From NCBI GenBank assembly GCA_948470475.1, contig OX419336.1, positions 967,501 to 1,031,500 on the forward strand: a DNA stretch of 64,000 nucleotides, given 5' to 3'. The notes under the pieces are model-generated. The model saw nothing but the letters and a program-made list of their open reading frames with translations, made no database searches and had not been told where the DNA came from. Below are positions 46,887-59,274 of the stretch, one piece after another. Every line of letters starts with the position of its first letter. The stretch's first letter is position 1. The position numbers and the translations under genes were made by a program. The stretch is from Galaxea fascicularis (lineage: Eukaryota > Cnidaria > Anthozoa > Scleractinia > Euphylliidae).

Positions 46887-47855
46887 TTGGATGGACGTTA
46901 CAACAATATTATAAAATTATTTGTCTTTGTCGTAGTCATCAGTGGAGAAATCTCACACATCAATAGTGGTGGCAATGACTGATAGCAGTGTACCAGCTGA
47001 GAACAGTTTTGAGACAACACAATTAAGATTTGGAATTAACAATTGCATTTTAATTTGTTACAAATTCATAGCTGTTTCCATTCCCTAACAATATTATTTA
47101 TCTGGAGTGCTGATATAGTCAAACCGTACCTTGCCACATCTCATGCTATGACTTATTTATGTGCTGCCCCAAACATTAATGCAGTCATTTTTGTGCTTTA
47201 CCCATGTTCCATGCAGGTATTCATTTCTGACCACTCATTTCAGTCAGTCTTGATAAGTAAGACAGCTTCTGCTGCTCTTTGAAGTAACCTATCCACTTGA
47301 TACTTGAGCTTCACATGCGCTAGTTTTCATTTTGTGGAATTTGACTCCAAAGAAATCTGTGTAGGTGGCTGCTGCATCCTGGGAATGCAAGTGAAATAAT
47401 AATAATTAAAGTACTATGTTTATCCAAAAGTTCCTGTTCAATAGGTATTCCTTTTGTCTTAAGATTCAAAGGGATGAGAGTGTTTGGAAAAAAAACAACA
47501 ACCGATACAACAACATTTGTGAAGCTGAAACAATTTGGTGGGGGAGGTTGGGAATCTAGGGGCACTTTCCATTTACACGTAAAACCCGTAAATTCTGGTT
47601 GGAAAACCAAATGGTACATACCATATTCCATTTGGAATGTTTCAGAAATAATGGACCATCGGCTTAATCAATGCACTTTTTCTGTTCTTTCTTAGCTTCC
47701 CAACTGATACTAGTACATTTTGTGGCTTACCCGTTTTGTATTTGAACAAGCTGCAGCATTGAATATTTAAACCTAAATAAGCGCCCCAGGGGTGTCAGGG
47801 GTGGGGAGAGGAGGGACTACCGTCAAGAGAAGACTGGTAACCAGTTAGCATCAAG
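46887..47855. other. Intergenic, DAPIT to MED28
   Basis: MED28 promoter presumably lies in the last few hundred bases. No bounded repeat or additional gene recognised. Confidence 0.4.
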
Positions 47856-49969
47856 ATGGCGTCCCATAAAGAAGATTTAGTCGGTGCTCTTGAGTCTTCT
47901 TTACAGGTATCGTGAATCAGTTTGTACTTAAGACGTTTGTTACAAATACATGGAAAACTTCTGAAGCCTTTCCTTTCGTTAGGCTTGTGTTTCTATTTTT
48001 GTTGTCACCGATAACGTGGAGAAAGACGACGAAATGGCTGACGCGAATAAACATGGTAAGCATTGTGTGAGTTTTTAAGTTTAATTTTACCACTTTTGTA
48101 CGAACACGTGTACTTTTTACAGTTAGTGATTAGCTGCTTTTATTGAATACATGCAGTCAACTTCGGTGGGAAATTGAAGCTTACAATGACCCAACGTAAC
48201 ATTAACATTCTCTGCCAGAAATCATGTCATAAATAAATCTCAACCGCAAAGTTTATAGAGCGCGCAGAGTTCACATGAGTGTCAAACACGTTACTTTTGA
48301 CACTCTTTTATTCTGATTGGTTTACTGAGATGTCTTTCATCTCTTGCGATTGGCCAGAGTAGTAATAAATTATTGCTTTGATTTTGGTTTTAAACCCTCT
48401 TTATAAATAAATTAAACATCTCTCTATAGGGGTGGAGGCCTGCATCAAAAGATTTCTTGAGTGTGCGAAATCGTTAGAGGCTGATTTTCTAAGGAAACAA
48501 ATGTACAGTCGTGTAAATCATCCGCATGAAGCGACCAAGGAGGTAAATATGAGAAGTTCAAAATAGCTTTGACTTGTAAGTTAGGTGACTGCACTCCCGT
48601 CAAATCAAATTAGCATATTTTCTTTTTTCTTCTTTTTAAAAAGAGCTGCCACTGATTTTTTTAAGTAGGTGGGATGTACAAAAAGGACACAGTAAACCAT
48701 TTAGTTTGGTTTTAATAATAACATTATTTGTATTTAACTCCAGCGAGATCTGGGGCGAGTTAGCTGACATGTGCTGTACACAGCTTGTCTGCCATGTGCT
48801 TGTACACAACCTAGCTTCATTCCCCTCCCTACCCGCCCTCTTAGTTGTTGTTATTTTGTACATTCTTTCCCAGGTTGGGCAATGTAATAAATGGAAGGGT
48901 CCATCCAGGATCCCTTCCCTGTTCACCCCAGACGTTGTTGTTATTGTTTAGCCTTTGAGAGAGAGTTAAATATAATGAATATGTGATTTATGTGTCAAAG
49001 TATTCAGGATCAAACTCAGAATTTCTAGGGAAAACCCCCAGCCCCCTCCCCTTAATGACAGCCTGGATTGAATCACCTTCCTCCTTTCTTCCTCAAAACT
49101 GCTTTTGCAATATATCCTGTCACCCACCCTTTCAGCGCCAGCCATGGAGGCTTCGTTTAAGCTTGCAACTGTTCAGTAACTTGGTTTATTATCTGTCTCA
49201 GGTAGTATGTGCTGTGATTGGTCAATTTTGCAGCTGTGTTCTACTATACAGCTAGCCTGTGAAATATGCAGATGTATTTCCGGTTGTTGCTTCTCTCTGC
49301 CCGACTTTTCTGGAACCCGTTGGCAGATCAACAAAAACATCCTTCTTCTCTTGAAGGATGTATTTGATGGGTTCCTCCCAGTGCGTATTCAAACTCATCT
49401 GTCAAATCCAAAAACATTTCAAACCTTGTTGAGGGTGTGTTCCACTGTGTCTCCACCACTGTTTCTCCATGAGAATATGTGGTTGCCGTGTACGAATCCT
49501 TCAAGTTAGTTCTGGATTTTCAAGAGGTAAACTGTGATTGGCAGATAATTTCAATGTCACAGAAATTGTTTTGCGGCTCGAGCTTGCAGATGTTACTTTT
49601 CAAGCGGAGAAAAGCAACAACTGGAAATACGTCTATGTTCACAGGCCACTATACAGCCTGCTAAATTTGAAAGTTTTCTTTATCTCCTGCAATGGGAAAA
49701 AAACAACGATCTGTAAGTTACAGTACGGACCAAGAAAACAAGGTAAGTAAAAAGTATTTGTCTCTACATACTAGGAAGTTGAAAAAATGAGAGCTGAGCT
49801 TACACAGAAAGAGGAACTACTAACAAGAACAAGAGAAAGGGTGGCTGTGTGGACCAATGCTCTACAAGAACTTGAAGCCAAACAGACAAGACTTTGCTTT
49901 GCAGACATTATACCACAGAGACCTGTGTCATTAGATGCTTATTCCAAATTAGATACTTCAAGGACATAA
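47856..49969 (+). CDS. MED28: Mediator complex subunit 28
   Basis: Four coding exons, 47856-47906, 47983-48055, 48430-48542 and 49775-49969, join cleanly (phases 0, 1, 0) into 143 residues. MED28 is a head-module subunit of the nuclear Mediator complex that bridges transcription factors and RNA polymerase II. Family signatures are the N-terminal LVGALESSLQACVS, the central VEACIKRFLECAKSLEADFL (compare the family pattern [20 protein letters not shown]), and the coiled coil EVEKMRAELTQKEELLTRTR followed by VWTNALQELE. It lacks the Pro/Ala-rich N-terminal extension of the 178-residue human protein. The third intron (1.23 kb) carries repeat-like sequence. The polyadenylation signal at 50295 is part of a retroelement-like tail. 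Confidence 0.92.
48543..49774. other. MED28 intron 3
   Basis: 1.23 kb without an independent gene. It includes short GTTGTTGTTATT tracts (about 48935-48950) and a patch (about 49248-49310) resembling dispersed cnidarian repeats. Open frames here are not supported as exons. Confidence 0.4.
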
Positions 49970-50219
49970 TGTTTCCTACAGATACTTGTATCTCCAAACT
50001 TGATCACTTGAATAGTGGATAGCCCTTGCAGGGGAGGGGTCTAAGTGATGGCTTGCTGATTTCATAAGATCACAGGCTCATATTGTCTTATCCTAAGGTT
50101 TGAAAGGTTATTGCCTGTATGAACAAGGCAGGAGAAGAAGGTTCTGAAGAGGGTTTTGTTATTTTGCTTGCCACATTTTCTTGCTTAAATGATTTCATGG
50201 CCCCAGTATTCTATTTCTA

Positions 50220-50325
50220 AGTGGCTGTGCTCTTTTCCTTTGTAGTTTTTTTCTTTCCTGTATTTATGTTAACACTATATAATCTCTGGGCATGAATAAA
50301 GATGTTGTTGTTGTTGTTGTTGATT
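50220..50325 (+). repeat. Retroelement-type tail with (GTT)n used as MED28 3' end
   Basis: AATAAA (50295-50300) is followed two bases on by (GTT)n at 50303-50322, the layout of LINE/SINE 3' ends. It is the first good polyadenylation signal after MED28. Confidence 0.45.
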
Positions 50326-51685
50326 GTCTCTAAAAGAGAGTATATTAGGTTAGTGTAGGAGACAGAATGGAACTGTATCTGTGATAGAACTGACTCTCAG
50401 TTTACTTTGATGATCAGTTACTTTGAGATGCTGAGAGGCTAGTGCTTATGAGTGGCTAAGCCATTCACTAAGGTTCACGTACAACACCTCTTCATGGCCA
50501 GATTTAAAATCCTGGTTAAATCATACCTAGTTAGGCTTCATTTGGGTTATATGTTTGGTTCTGATATCCAGTCAGTATTTTAAACATCAACTGATGGCTC
50601 TGCTTCAACTCAGAATAGCACAGATCAGAATTAAGTTTAGACGTATAAGGAGCATTTTGTAAAAACAAACAAAAATGAATACTGATGCAAAAAAAAAGTG
50701 CAGTCACCATAGAGGCATTGCAAGTCACATGTGAATAACATGTGGCATGTTACTGTAGTCTTCTCTGGCTTCTGCACAATTCCTTGCAGTAGCTCCAGCT
50801 GAAGGAAAAGAGAAATGTTTGAGATTCAAATGCCACAATGTTTGCAACCGTTTAGGTCACCTTACAGGAACCTCCTGAGCTAAGCCTTGGAAGACCAGGG
50901 AAGGGAAAGTGATACAGAGCAGCCACTTCCAAAAGGCCTGATACAGTGGCATATTTGCATTACAGGCACTTGAGTTTAGGGATCAGGGGATGCTTACTGC
51001 TAGAGGGAGGGAACAGAGTTGGCACAGTGGTGAGAGCGGTCATACAATTGCACGTTGGACTTAAATAGGAATGAACAATCAACTTGATAATACGTGATTA
51101 TTCAAATTAATTGTTCGTGTAATGAAATAAGCAGCATACTCTATATATAAAAGAAAAAAGCGTTTGGAAACGTGTTTACTCTACAAGACGTCTTCTAATG
51201 TAATAGGATAAGGTTATATATTTAAGATTACAAACGCAATCTGTTGTAAATAAAATATCAACATGAACGAAAAAATGACCTGTGCGAGAATGCATGAAAA
51301 CAACATGGGTCGATTTCTGGGGAAATGAAAATAAAGGACCTCTAAAACTTTACCGTTTGCTTGTTCGTTGTTGTGTTGGTCGATTGGTTGCTTATGGTCT
51401 TAACGATCTGGGAAAGCGTCAGTTTGTCGAATTTCTCAACGCCGGACGAAAATTCGAAGTGTGCTATCTTTGTTTGCCAATCCGTAAAACGAACAACGAA
51501 CACTCCGATAATCTTTACGCGAACCCGACGTGATTACAATGTTTTTAGCATTTCAAGAAACACCTCTTCCTGAAATCTTCGTATCAGCCTATTCGAAAAT
51601 GGAAATGTATACTAGTTCGTTTACGATCTTACATAGGACCAGCGATCAGCCTGCCACGAAAAGATACTGCTGAGTAATGAAGCTA
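50326..51685. other. Gene-free stretch
   Basis: A truncated SINE head (ggcacagtggtgagagcggt, about 51021-51040) is the only recognised item. No upstream exon for the 52340 protease was found here. Confidence 0.4.
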
Positions 51686-52142
51686 CAGGGGCACAAAACG
51701 AATCTGTTCCTCACTTTATCTGTTCCCCTGAGGTATTGTGCTGGCTGGCAAAATATGAGTTATTTCCCGTAGTTGGGTATGAAATTTCTTTCTGCTGATG
51801 TTTTCGGTTGGTAATTACTTACTGAAGTGTGGTAAGAGTGTGAGTGGTGCTGGCTGGCGAAATGCGGATTGTTGTGAGAAATGTGTGTCTCCCCCCCCCC
51901 CCATATGAAATTGTCTTTTTTGTTGTTGTACAGAGTGCTCAATTAATTACACCTGGCTGGGAAACCAACCAATTTTATCTAGGTGGCTGGGAAATATCTT
52001 GTGTGTCTTGCTGGCAAAAAGGAACAGATATTTTTTTCCCAGCAATATTAAAAAAGACCTGAAAATGCCTGAATAACATTTAGTTTTATTAACTGGGGTA
52101 TAATAATACATTTTTCAACAAATTGGTCGTTTTGTGCCCCTG
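51686..52142. mobile_element. hAT-like MITE, 457 bp
   Basis: CAGGGGCACAAAACGA at the left end is the exact inverse of TCGTTTTGTGCCCCTG at the right end. Inside are four or five degenerate copies of gctggctggsaaaat (near 51742, 51849, 51952, 51981 and 52008) and a C12 run (51891-51902). CAGGG-type ends suggest hAT origin. A target duplication was not found. It sits just upstream of the first protease exon. Confidence 0.7.
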
Positions 52143-52339
52143 AAGGGAAAAAGCTGTACCGAGACGGCGAACTCGCCGTGGTTTTCCTTTGCACAATTCA
52201 ATGAAAATTCAAACCAGATTCAAGGATTACTTTGCACATAGTTGTCATTAGTTTTGTTAAACTTGTTTGTGTGCTTTCCTCAAGGTTGGCTTTCGTCATT
52301 GTCATAACCGCATTGTGTACCTTTTATATTATTCACTAG

Positions 52340-53673
52340 ACCCTCCATTGTCACTGATTTGTGGCAAACGAAACACCAGCTACATCGTGAGAGGAAACAT
52401 CACCTCCTCTCGCGCCTGGCCGTGGCAGACTGGGATCAAGCTCTACGACGACAACAACATACTCTGCGGGGGATCCTTGATAAATTCCGAGTGGGTGTTA
52501 ACTGCTGCTCATTGTGTCTACCGACTATTTAGAAGTTTAAGTGTTACCCGTGAAGGCTGTGTAACACCTCAAGAAGGAATTAAAGTGATATTGGGCGAGT
52601 TTGATGTCCACAACACCGATGGCAACGAGGTCCACAAAAGTAAGTGTTAGTAGCGAGGGAGGTAAAATTGTTGGGCGTCGTGATTTGTCCGGCGCCAGGC
52701 TTTAATTTCCTTATTGATCAGCATCTTGACTTACCGTCAATTAAGTTTCCCACATGTACCATTCACTCGAGAGGCCCGTTTCTCGGAAGTCCCGTAAACG
52801 TTTCGGGCCCAAAAAGCCGATTCAAAAACTGCGATCCGCGTATTCTGAAAAGCTAGCCTTTACTATGATTTCAAGATACGAAAGGGCTAATTTGTTGCAA
52901 AATGTCATGCCTGGAAACGTCTTCATTCAGTTTTTAAGATACGAAAGAAATTATAGCAACCGAAATAAGCTCGAAATGTTTCGGGGGTTTCCAGAAACGC
53001 ACGCCAGGTTGCACTGTTTCTCGATCACATGCCTTCCAACTGGGGACCCTTCCCGACAATACCTCTCTTCATATTTTCGTTTCCTTTCAGTTACCAACCA
53101 TTTTCCCACTCTTATTTCACGTGTAGCGACAGACGTTTATTTACGTTCAAGCGTTGCTATTTTTCAGATATTTCCAAGATCTGTGTGCACTCCAATTATA
53201 ACCACGTCACCTTGGATTACGACATAGCCCTACTTCGTTTGGATTCTCCCCTTCTCGCTTTCAACGACACCATGAGTCCCGTGTGCCTTCCAACCGGTTT
53301 AACCAGTTTTTTATCCGGGACTTATTGCTGGGTAACTGGCTTTAGCAAGAAGAGGCGAACCAAACGAAACACTAATCTGCTGCGTCAAGCCGAACTCCCT
53401 CTTCAACCTCTCGGGTATTGCAAACACCAATACCCGTATCACACAATTACTCCCCGCATGCTTTGCGCTGGGTTTGAAGACGGTGGGATTGACAGTTGCC
53501 GGGGCGACAGCGGAGGACCGCTGGTCTGCCAGGAAACTGAAAGCGGAAAATTTGTGCAGGTGGGTGTGGTCAGTTGGGCCAGCGCATGCGCGCAACCTGG
53601 TCAACCTGGCGTGTATACTGAGGTGAAATATCTTCTTCCGTGGATTAATAGGATCATAGGATACGTTTCCTAG
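52340..53673 (+). CDS. Trypsin-like serine protease A (5' end missing)
   Basis: Two exons, 52340-52639 and 53168-53673, join at cacaaaa|gtaagt to ttttcag|atattt (phase 1) and give about 269 residues of an S1-family chymotrypsin-fold domain. His (LTAAHC), Asp (DYDIALLRL) and Ser (GDSGGPL) of the triad are present. DSCRGDSGG gives Asp189, trypsin-type specificity. Two oddities stand out. The activation site reads TSYIVRG, without the usual Arg/Lys before IVGG. The pocket rim SWASACAQ has Ala at 216 and 219 where Gly is normal. Extra cysteines (EGCVTP and KICVHS) match protease B and C. The first exon begins with a phase-1 acceptor (attcactag) and no ATG precedes it, so a signal-peptide exon lies upstream but was not found. 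Expected to be secreted. Confidence 0.85.
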
Positions 53674-54607
53674 AACAAATTTGGTGAAAAATTAGTTGTC
53701 TAAGTGATTTCTGGAAATACTTATGTAACGGGATTTTGTGAAGTAATTGTTTCATGCAAATTCTGTAATATAATTTTTAAGGATGTCATAAACAGGAATT
53801 TAGTGCACATGGCCGCAAGGACTAATAAAATTTTATTGGTAATCATTCATTAAAAAAATATGTCCCCTCGTTCATTAGGAGTAGAATAAAAAAATATGAA
53901 AACGAAAAACTGAACTTGGTTTCCCAAGTCCCATTATGGCTCTTGGTTTCCTGATTATTCCCTGTTGGTTTCAATTCTAGTTTCCCACGCTTATTTAATA
54001 ATTCTCCACTGCCTCATAATTACCCCACAAATATACATTTTTTTGCCAGCGTCAGTGAAGCGGTTCTAGGAAAGTTGCTTAGATAAATTTGCCACTTCCG
54101 CACTGACCACATATTTTAGTCTTAGGTCAACAGAGATCAAAGGATAGGTTATCTTCAGGAGAAATATTTTACTCTTCCCTATTTTGTGCTGTTGGAAAGC
54201 CCATGATAAAAGCTCTACCCTTCAATTTTACATTCGAAGGGGCTACGTACCTGTAGTAAAAGCGAAAATCAACAATACGGTATAAGGCCCGGTTCAAACG
54301 TCCAACTTTTCATGTGCCGAACCTAATACCTATCGATCGCGACTGTTGATTCATACGTCGAACTTTTTTATGTACTTATACCGAAATTAAGCTCGGTACA
54401 TGAAAATTTCGACGTTTGAACCGGGCCATCGATATCAAACAACATCACTGATTTTGACCCGGAGATCTTCTAGCCCTATACTATTCTACGCTAAATTTCT
54501 ACAGTAGTGTGGGTAGTCTTGTCATACAACTGAACCGAAAATGCACTGATATCGTTTAAATGAGACGAGAAATAGAAAATTCAATAGACAAAGGATCAGC
54601 AAAATGT
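53674..54607. other. Tail-to-tail intergenic region, proteases A and B
   Basis: Shared 3' flank of convergent genes, with one MITE at 54286-54427 and nothing else recognised. Confidence 0.45.
54286..54427. mobile_element. MITE, 142 bp, perfect 17-bp terminal inverted repeats
   Basis: GGCCCGGTTCAAACGTC at the left is exactly inverted as GACGTTTGAACCGGGCC at the right, and acatgaaaa/tttcatgt extend the stem. There is no coding content. Flanks (tataa / atcga) show no clear target duplication. Confidence 0.8.
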
Positions 54608-56166
54608 TCATGGTTCCGTAGGATCTGGATTGATCACACTTTGGATCCAAGACAAGAAGTCCTTGATGTCTGTATAAACCCCTGGTTGTCCTGCCTGGGC
54701 ACAACCCACCCCCCAACTCGTGGCCCCAACAAGGATGTAATGACCCTTCTCCTTGCACACGAACGGTCCTCCACTATCGCCCTTGCAGCTGTCCACTTGC
54801 CCAGCCTGGTAGCCGGCACATATCATGCGATCGGTGACGATGTCTCCAGTGCGTTGATAGTACTGGTCTTTGCAGGTAGCGTGATCAATGATTGGCACAT
54901 AAGCAACGCGCAGTTTATTGGACACCGAGCCGTGTTGGTGCGTCTTGCCCCAGCCAGTCACTGAGCAATTTGTCCCTGGGCGGAAATTGGTGTTTTCGGT
55001 GGGAAGGCAGACCGGGCTCATTGTCTCGTTGTAGCCTGGGAGTGGAGTTGACAAGCGTAGCAGGGCGATGTCGTTATTGTAGATACTGTGATCGTAACTG
55101 GGATGCATGCAGACATCTGATATTGCTGAAGAGGAACAAAAAGGGAACCAGTACCAAGATTAAATCATTGAAAAGGCGGAAATACAACGAGTTGTTTTCT
55201 ACCTTTTCTTTGATATTTTACAATTTGTTGCGACAGCCTCATAGCGGTCATTCGACTACAGCCAAATATGTTCAATTTTAGTGTGTATCGTTCTAACGAA
55301 TCGAAATCAATACCTTGATAGCGAAGCATTCAACAGAGTGCCCACTGAAGAAACAAAGGCAACCGACGGATCAGTTCACTTCGACATCCGCATAGAAAGA
55401 CCTTTATTCGCCATACAAATTTCCCACATGAGGTTGGGGGAATATTACATCGTGTAAACGCCAGAAAGTGTCCCAAGGGGCTGCGGTGGATGGAATCTAA
55501 TGTTAACCATTTCGGGTACCATAATCCCTACGTATCTTAAAAACGAAGACGTTTCCGGGCATGAAATTTTACAATCATTTGCCCTTTCGTATGCTGAAAT
55601 CATAGCCAAAAAAACAGCTTGTTATAACAAGTGAATGGCAGTTTTAGAAAAAGCTTTTCGGGACTTTCGAGAAATAGGCCCCTGGAACACTGGAATTTTT
55701 GTTTGAATTTTTTGGGCCGGTAAGTACCCCCTGGAAATACTATCTAGAGAGCATGCTCCAGAACGTTCAAAATCAGCAAATGTCGCAACTCACTTTTTTG
55801 AACCTCGTGCCCTTCAATATTGTCCACGTCAAACTCCCCAAGTATAACTCGTAATCCGGGATTTGGCGCTACGCAGCGCTGCCTGCTGGGATTATTGCGG
55901 TAAATGCAATGGGCAGCGGTTATCACCCACTCTCGGTCAATCAAAGAACCACCACAAAAAATGAAGTCATCGTCCTCTGCTTGGAGCCCAACCTGCCACG
56001 GCCAGTCTCGATTTGACGCGATCTCGCCTCCCACTATGCGGCTATGCTTAGGACGACCACAAGTTAAAGGAGCAGAAGTCACCGGCGAGGTAGAGGTTGC
56101 TGGTGAAGCTGACGTCATTACATAAACAGGAGTGCCAAACAAAGACAAAGTTAACAAAATTAACAT
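54608..56166 (-). CDS. Secreted trypsin-like serine protease B
   Basis: Exons 56166-55794 and 55125-54608 join at caaaaa|gtgagt to cctcttcag|caatat (phase 1), giving 296 residues. ATG 56166 starts a signal peptide ([20 protein letters not shown]). A Ser/Thr/Pro-rich linker (residues 21-35) and Cys36, likely tethered to the protease domain, follow. Activation is at Arg43-IVGG. The triad is His86, Asp143, Ser242. Asp236 (position 189) and SWGVGCA give an ordinary trypsin pocket. Extra cysteines Cys98 (QRCVAP) and Cys130 (DVCMHP) are shared with A and C. A TSP1 exon of compatible phase lies 0.5 kb upstream and could be joined in another transcript through an internal acceptor (cttcaccag|caacct). 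The simple two-exon form is the better supported model. Confidence 0.88.
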
Positions 56167-56693
56167 TGTGTGACGTATTTTTTTTAACACTCTCAACAAT
56201 GGAAGTCTTTTAGCATTCACGTTTAATCAAACGAGAAAATGTCCAAGAAATCCTAATCTCTGGGGTCCCTTTTTCCTACTCACGATATTTTCTTTCTCCA
56301 AACAAATGGGAGGCGCTGTTTTGACTACTCCAGCTGATCTAAAAGAGTGAAGAAGAAATGGGAAAAAAGTCGAAAAAGGTGCCCTCGTTGTGAAATGAAA
56401 TTTATTAAATTTGCTGAAGGAAGGAGTATTAACAGATTCTCTGATACAAGGTACAGTCAGGTTACATATGTGCACTTTCCATTTGTCAGAACTGGCCAGC
56501 CAAACCAGTCATTTTGAAAATGAAATAGGCTTCTTCGGAGAGTTTAAAAACATCCCTGCTATGCATACTATATAGAAATAAACTGATCTGTTTGGACAGC
56601 TCTTATTAATAGTGGAATTCTCTTTACAAATGAACTGGTCTGGCCGGCTAGTTCTGACTAATGGCAAGCGCCCTAAGAGTTTTCATTCGTTAC

Positions 56694-56867
56694 CTGTGAG
56701 GCACACCCCCAGTGAACACCACCTCCTCTCTTCCTTATTGCCAACACAGGGTCTGCCGTCATTTTGAGGCGTAGGGTTGTTGCAGAAGCGAATTCGTTTC
56801 GACACCCCAGTGCCACACGACTTGGAACAGCGCGTCCACTGGCCCCAGGCCCCCCACTTACCGTCAA
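56694..56867 (-). CDS. Orphan thrombospondin type 1 (TSP1) exon
   Basis: Flanked by acceptor ttcttgtccag (ends 56868) and donor ctcacag|gtaacg (GT at 56693-56692), phase 1-1. It encodes one TSP1 repeat: VDGKWGAWGQWTRCSKSCG, then KRIRFCNNP ... RPCVG ... RRWCSLGVC, with the WxxWxxW ladder and six cysteines. It closely matches the TSP1 exon of protease C ([19 protein letters not shown]). It is either an alternative 5' exon of protease B, or part of a TSP1-protease gene whose first exons I cannot find between here and 59.3 kb. Confidence 0.8.
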
Positions 56868-58190
56868 CTGGACAAGAAGAAGAGCATAGCAACGGTAATC
56901 ATAACGGTCACAATAACAACATTCTTGTAACTGCTCGGTCACACCGTGACGTGCAGTTTGGCGCCAAAACAGCTGAAAATGAAGTTAAAAGCCCACACAA
57001 AATCCACCACTTACAATCAAGTTCTCACAAGTAACACAACAACACATGCATGGGGGGTTTTTAGGAGAAGACGTGCGTGTTAAATGTGCACAAAGCGTCT
57101 TCAGAAATGATGTCTAAGATCGAATATCAAAACTGTAGGGCTGCTCGCGAAACATTTAGGGGTCATTGAGCGGGCCGCGTTATATTTAAGAGAAAAGTAA
57201 CCAAGTTCATGGCCAGTAACAGGTGTGTCTTAGTTGGTTTCCAAGTTCACGGTCGAGAATTCGTCATTCGCCTTTCTCATTGTCAACCCTACCTTTCTTT
57301 CTAGAACTGAAGTAACTGCTAGTAGCAGTCTACAAAACTGGCAGCTAACAGCTTTCAATATTTTTCAGAAATACTGATCCTAGTTTTCACCAAAAACTGG
57401 CCCACGAATTGTATATATAACAAACGGGGAAGACTCTTCAATGGGATTATCAGTCCGCAAATAATTTTCATCACTTCCGGAGAGAAGATGTGAGGGTACT
57501 GATAGTGAGTGGGAGAGAAAAAGGCGGTGTATGAAATCTTCCTCAAAGTCGCGCTTTTTACCCATGGGAACCAATAAAAGTTATTTTTGAGGCGAAAAAG
57601 ATTTTTATGCTTCTTTAAAAAACCAACTTGTTTGGAGTTACAGTGCGAGGTGGAAAAGAGATGTTATTTCCAGTCCTATTTAGATTAAACTGCCCGATTA
57701 GGTCTGACATTCAATAGCGAAAGCACGAGATTTAACTTCAGGGTCCATTTGTTCGACAGCCGGTTAACACTCTAAGATTAAAAATAATAATCGAGGAGTT
57801 ATTTCGCTATTCCCAAACGTTGTTCAACGCTGGTATTCTTCAAAATTTTAGATTAGAGGAAGGGAAGTCAATTTTGATAAACAAAAAGCAGCAAGACAGA
57901 CTTATTCTGGGTTAAGTTATTCGAACAACCGGGACCAAGTGATTAGGAGCAAACATGAGCATGAGCGGAAAAATCCCGTAACAAAACAAAAATTCTTGAC
58001 CCTAATACATATCTCACATTACTGAAGAGAGCAAATTAACACTGAGGTCACTCCAAACGTGCAGTCGGTCGCAAAGTTTGGGCGGAGCGTATATGAGGCC
58101 TTTGTCGTGGCTAAATAAGATTAGGGTACTCTACCCAAAGTGAATCGATTAGGCCTGCAATGATTGCTGTTATGATGGCCCAGTTCCCAA

Positions 58191-58285
58191 GAGTCTCCAT
58201 AGCTCAGTGATAGAGCATCCGAACTGATAATACGAAGCAGAGGAGCCGGATATATTTTACGAGTTCGGTTGTTACAACACTGAGT
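58191..58285 (+). mobile_element. Truncated tRNA-derived SINE head
   Basis: gtctccatagctcagtgat followed by agagcatccgaac (58193-58224) is an A-box tRNA half typical of cnidarian SINEs. The B-box half is degenerate (gagttcggttgtta, about 58260). Confidence 0.5.
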
Positions 58286-59244
58286 TAATCACATCTATCA
58301 AGTGAGTTCTATGTTCATAATTATCTAAAACTCCATCTCTTTGGTTTCTTAGCTGTAGAACTAGGGAGATACAACTATGTTTAATACTAAAATAATATAC
58401 TATGCCTTGTCTTAATAACTTAACAGCTACTCTTTATTCTAGTTTGGACGAATTTCCACTATAAATATAAATCTATAAATATTGGCACTCTAGAACGCCT
58501 TCCTGTCCGCCAATATTCAACAAAATCTAGCTTCGTACTTCAATATTATTGCATAACATAAATTTATTTTTATCGGCAAACAATGAAAACGAAATTAGTT
58601 GGATAACTAAAATAATTTAACGGTGTACAAGCAGGAAAAAATCACATGATCACTGGTATATTACCACGAATATATAATAATCATCAATTCGAGGCTATAA
58701 ACTATCAGTAGTGTGGCAAAAAGCTTCCTCATTTCTGACGCTCCTTGGGAATTCAAAACACTTGTAAAGAAAACTTGAGTCAAATGCTGGCTAATGTAAG
58801 GATTTCATTATAATATTCTTACGTGTAGTTATTATCATGAAAGTTCCTGACCACTAGTTTTCATTGCTACTGTATCTATCCTTTTCAAGGAATTCTAAGT
58901 CTTGCAAGTCTGCCTTTAACTCCCAAGATATGGTTACCAATTCTCCTTTCTAGCTGCCATACAGTTGCCATACATTGGTTAACAGAATTTGGAGTTTTAT
59001 CAAGATAACACCCCCTGGCTGACAAAGTTGTGTTTTCTTATCACCTGTCTGTTGGACAATGTATTAATATTACAAGGAGAACTTAGATGCTGATCATTTC
59101 TGGGGAGTTAAAGGGTTAACTTGAGTATCATTTCTTCAGTGAGAAAAAGCGGTCTTATACTCGGGTTCAATAAGGTAGTACAGGTGTGTACTTGATTTTT
59201 CCTTTGCACTAAAGAGTGAAATTGGAGATTGTTTTCTCCTGTTC

Positions 59245-59274
59245 TTTACGTTACTTTACGTTACTTTACGTTAC
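59245..59274. repeat. Tandem repeat (TTTACGTTAC)x3
   Basis: Three perfect 10-bp units followed by degenerate gttatgttatg. It lies 35 bases beyond the protease C stop. Confidence 0.85.

Noticed and set aside
53311..53604. 97-codon minus-strand open frame
   Set aside because: Antisense to the catalytic exon of protease A, an artefact of its codon bias.
56167..56220. Longer N-terminus of protease B starting at a GTG
   Set aside because: GTG is not a normal eukaryotic start. The ATG at 56166 directly begins a signal peptide.
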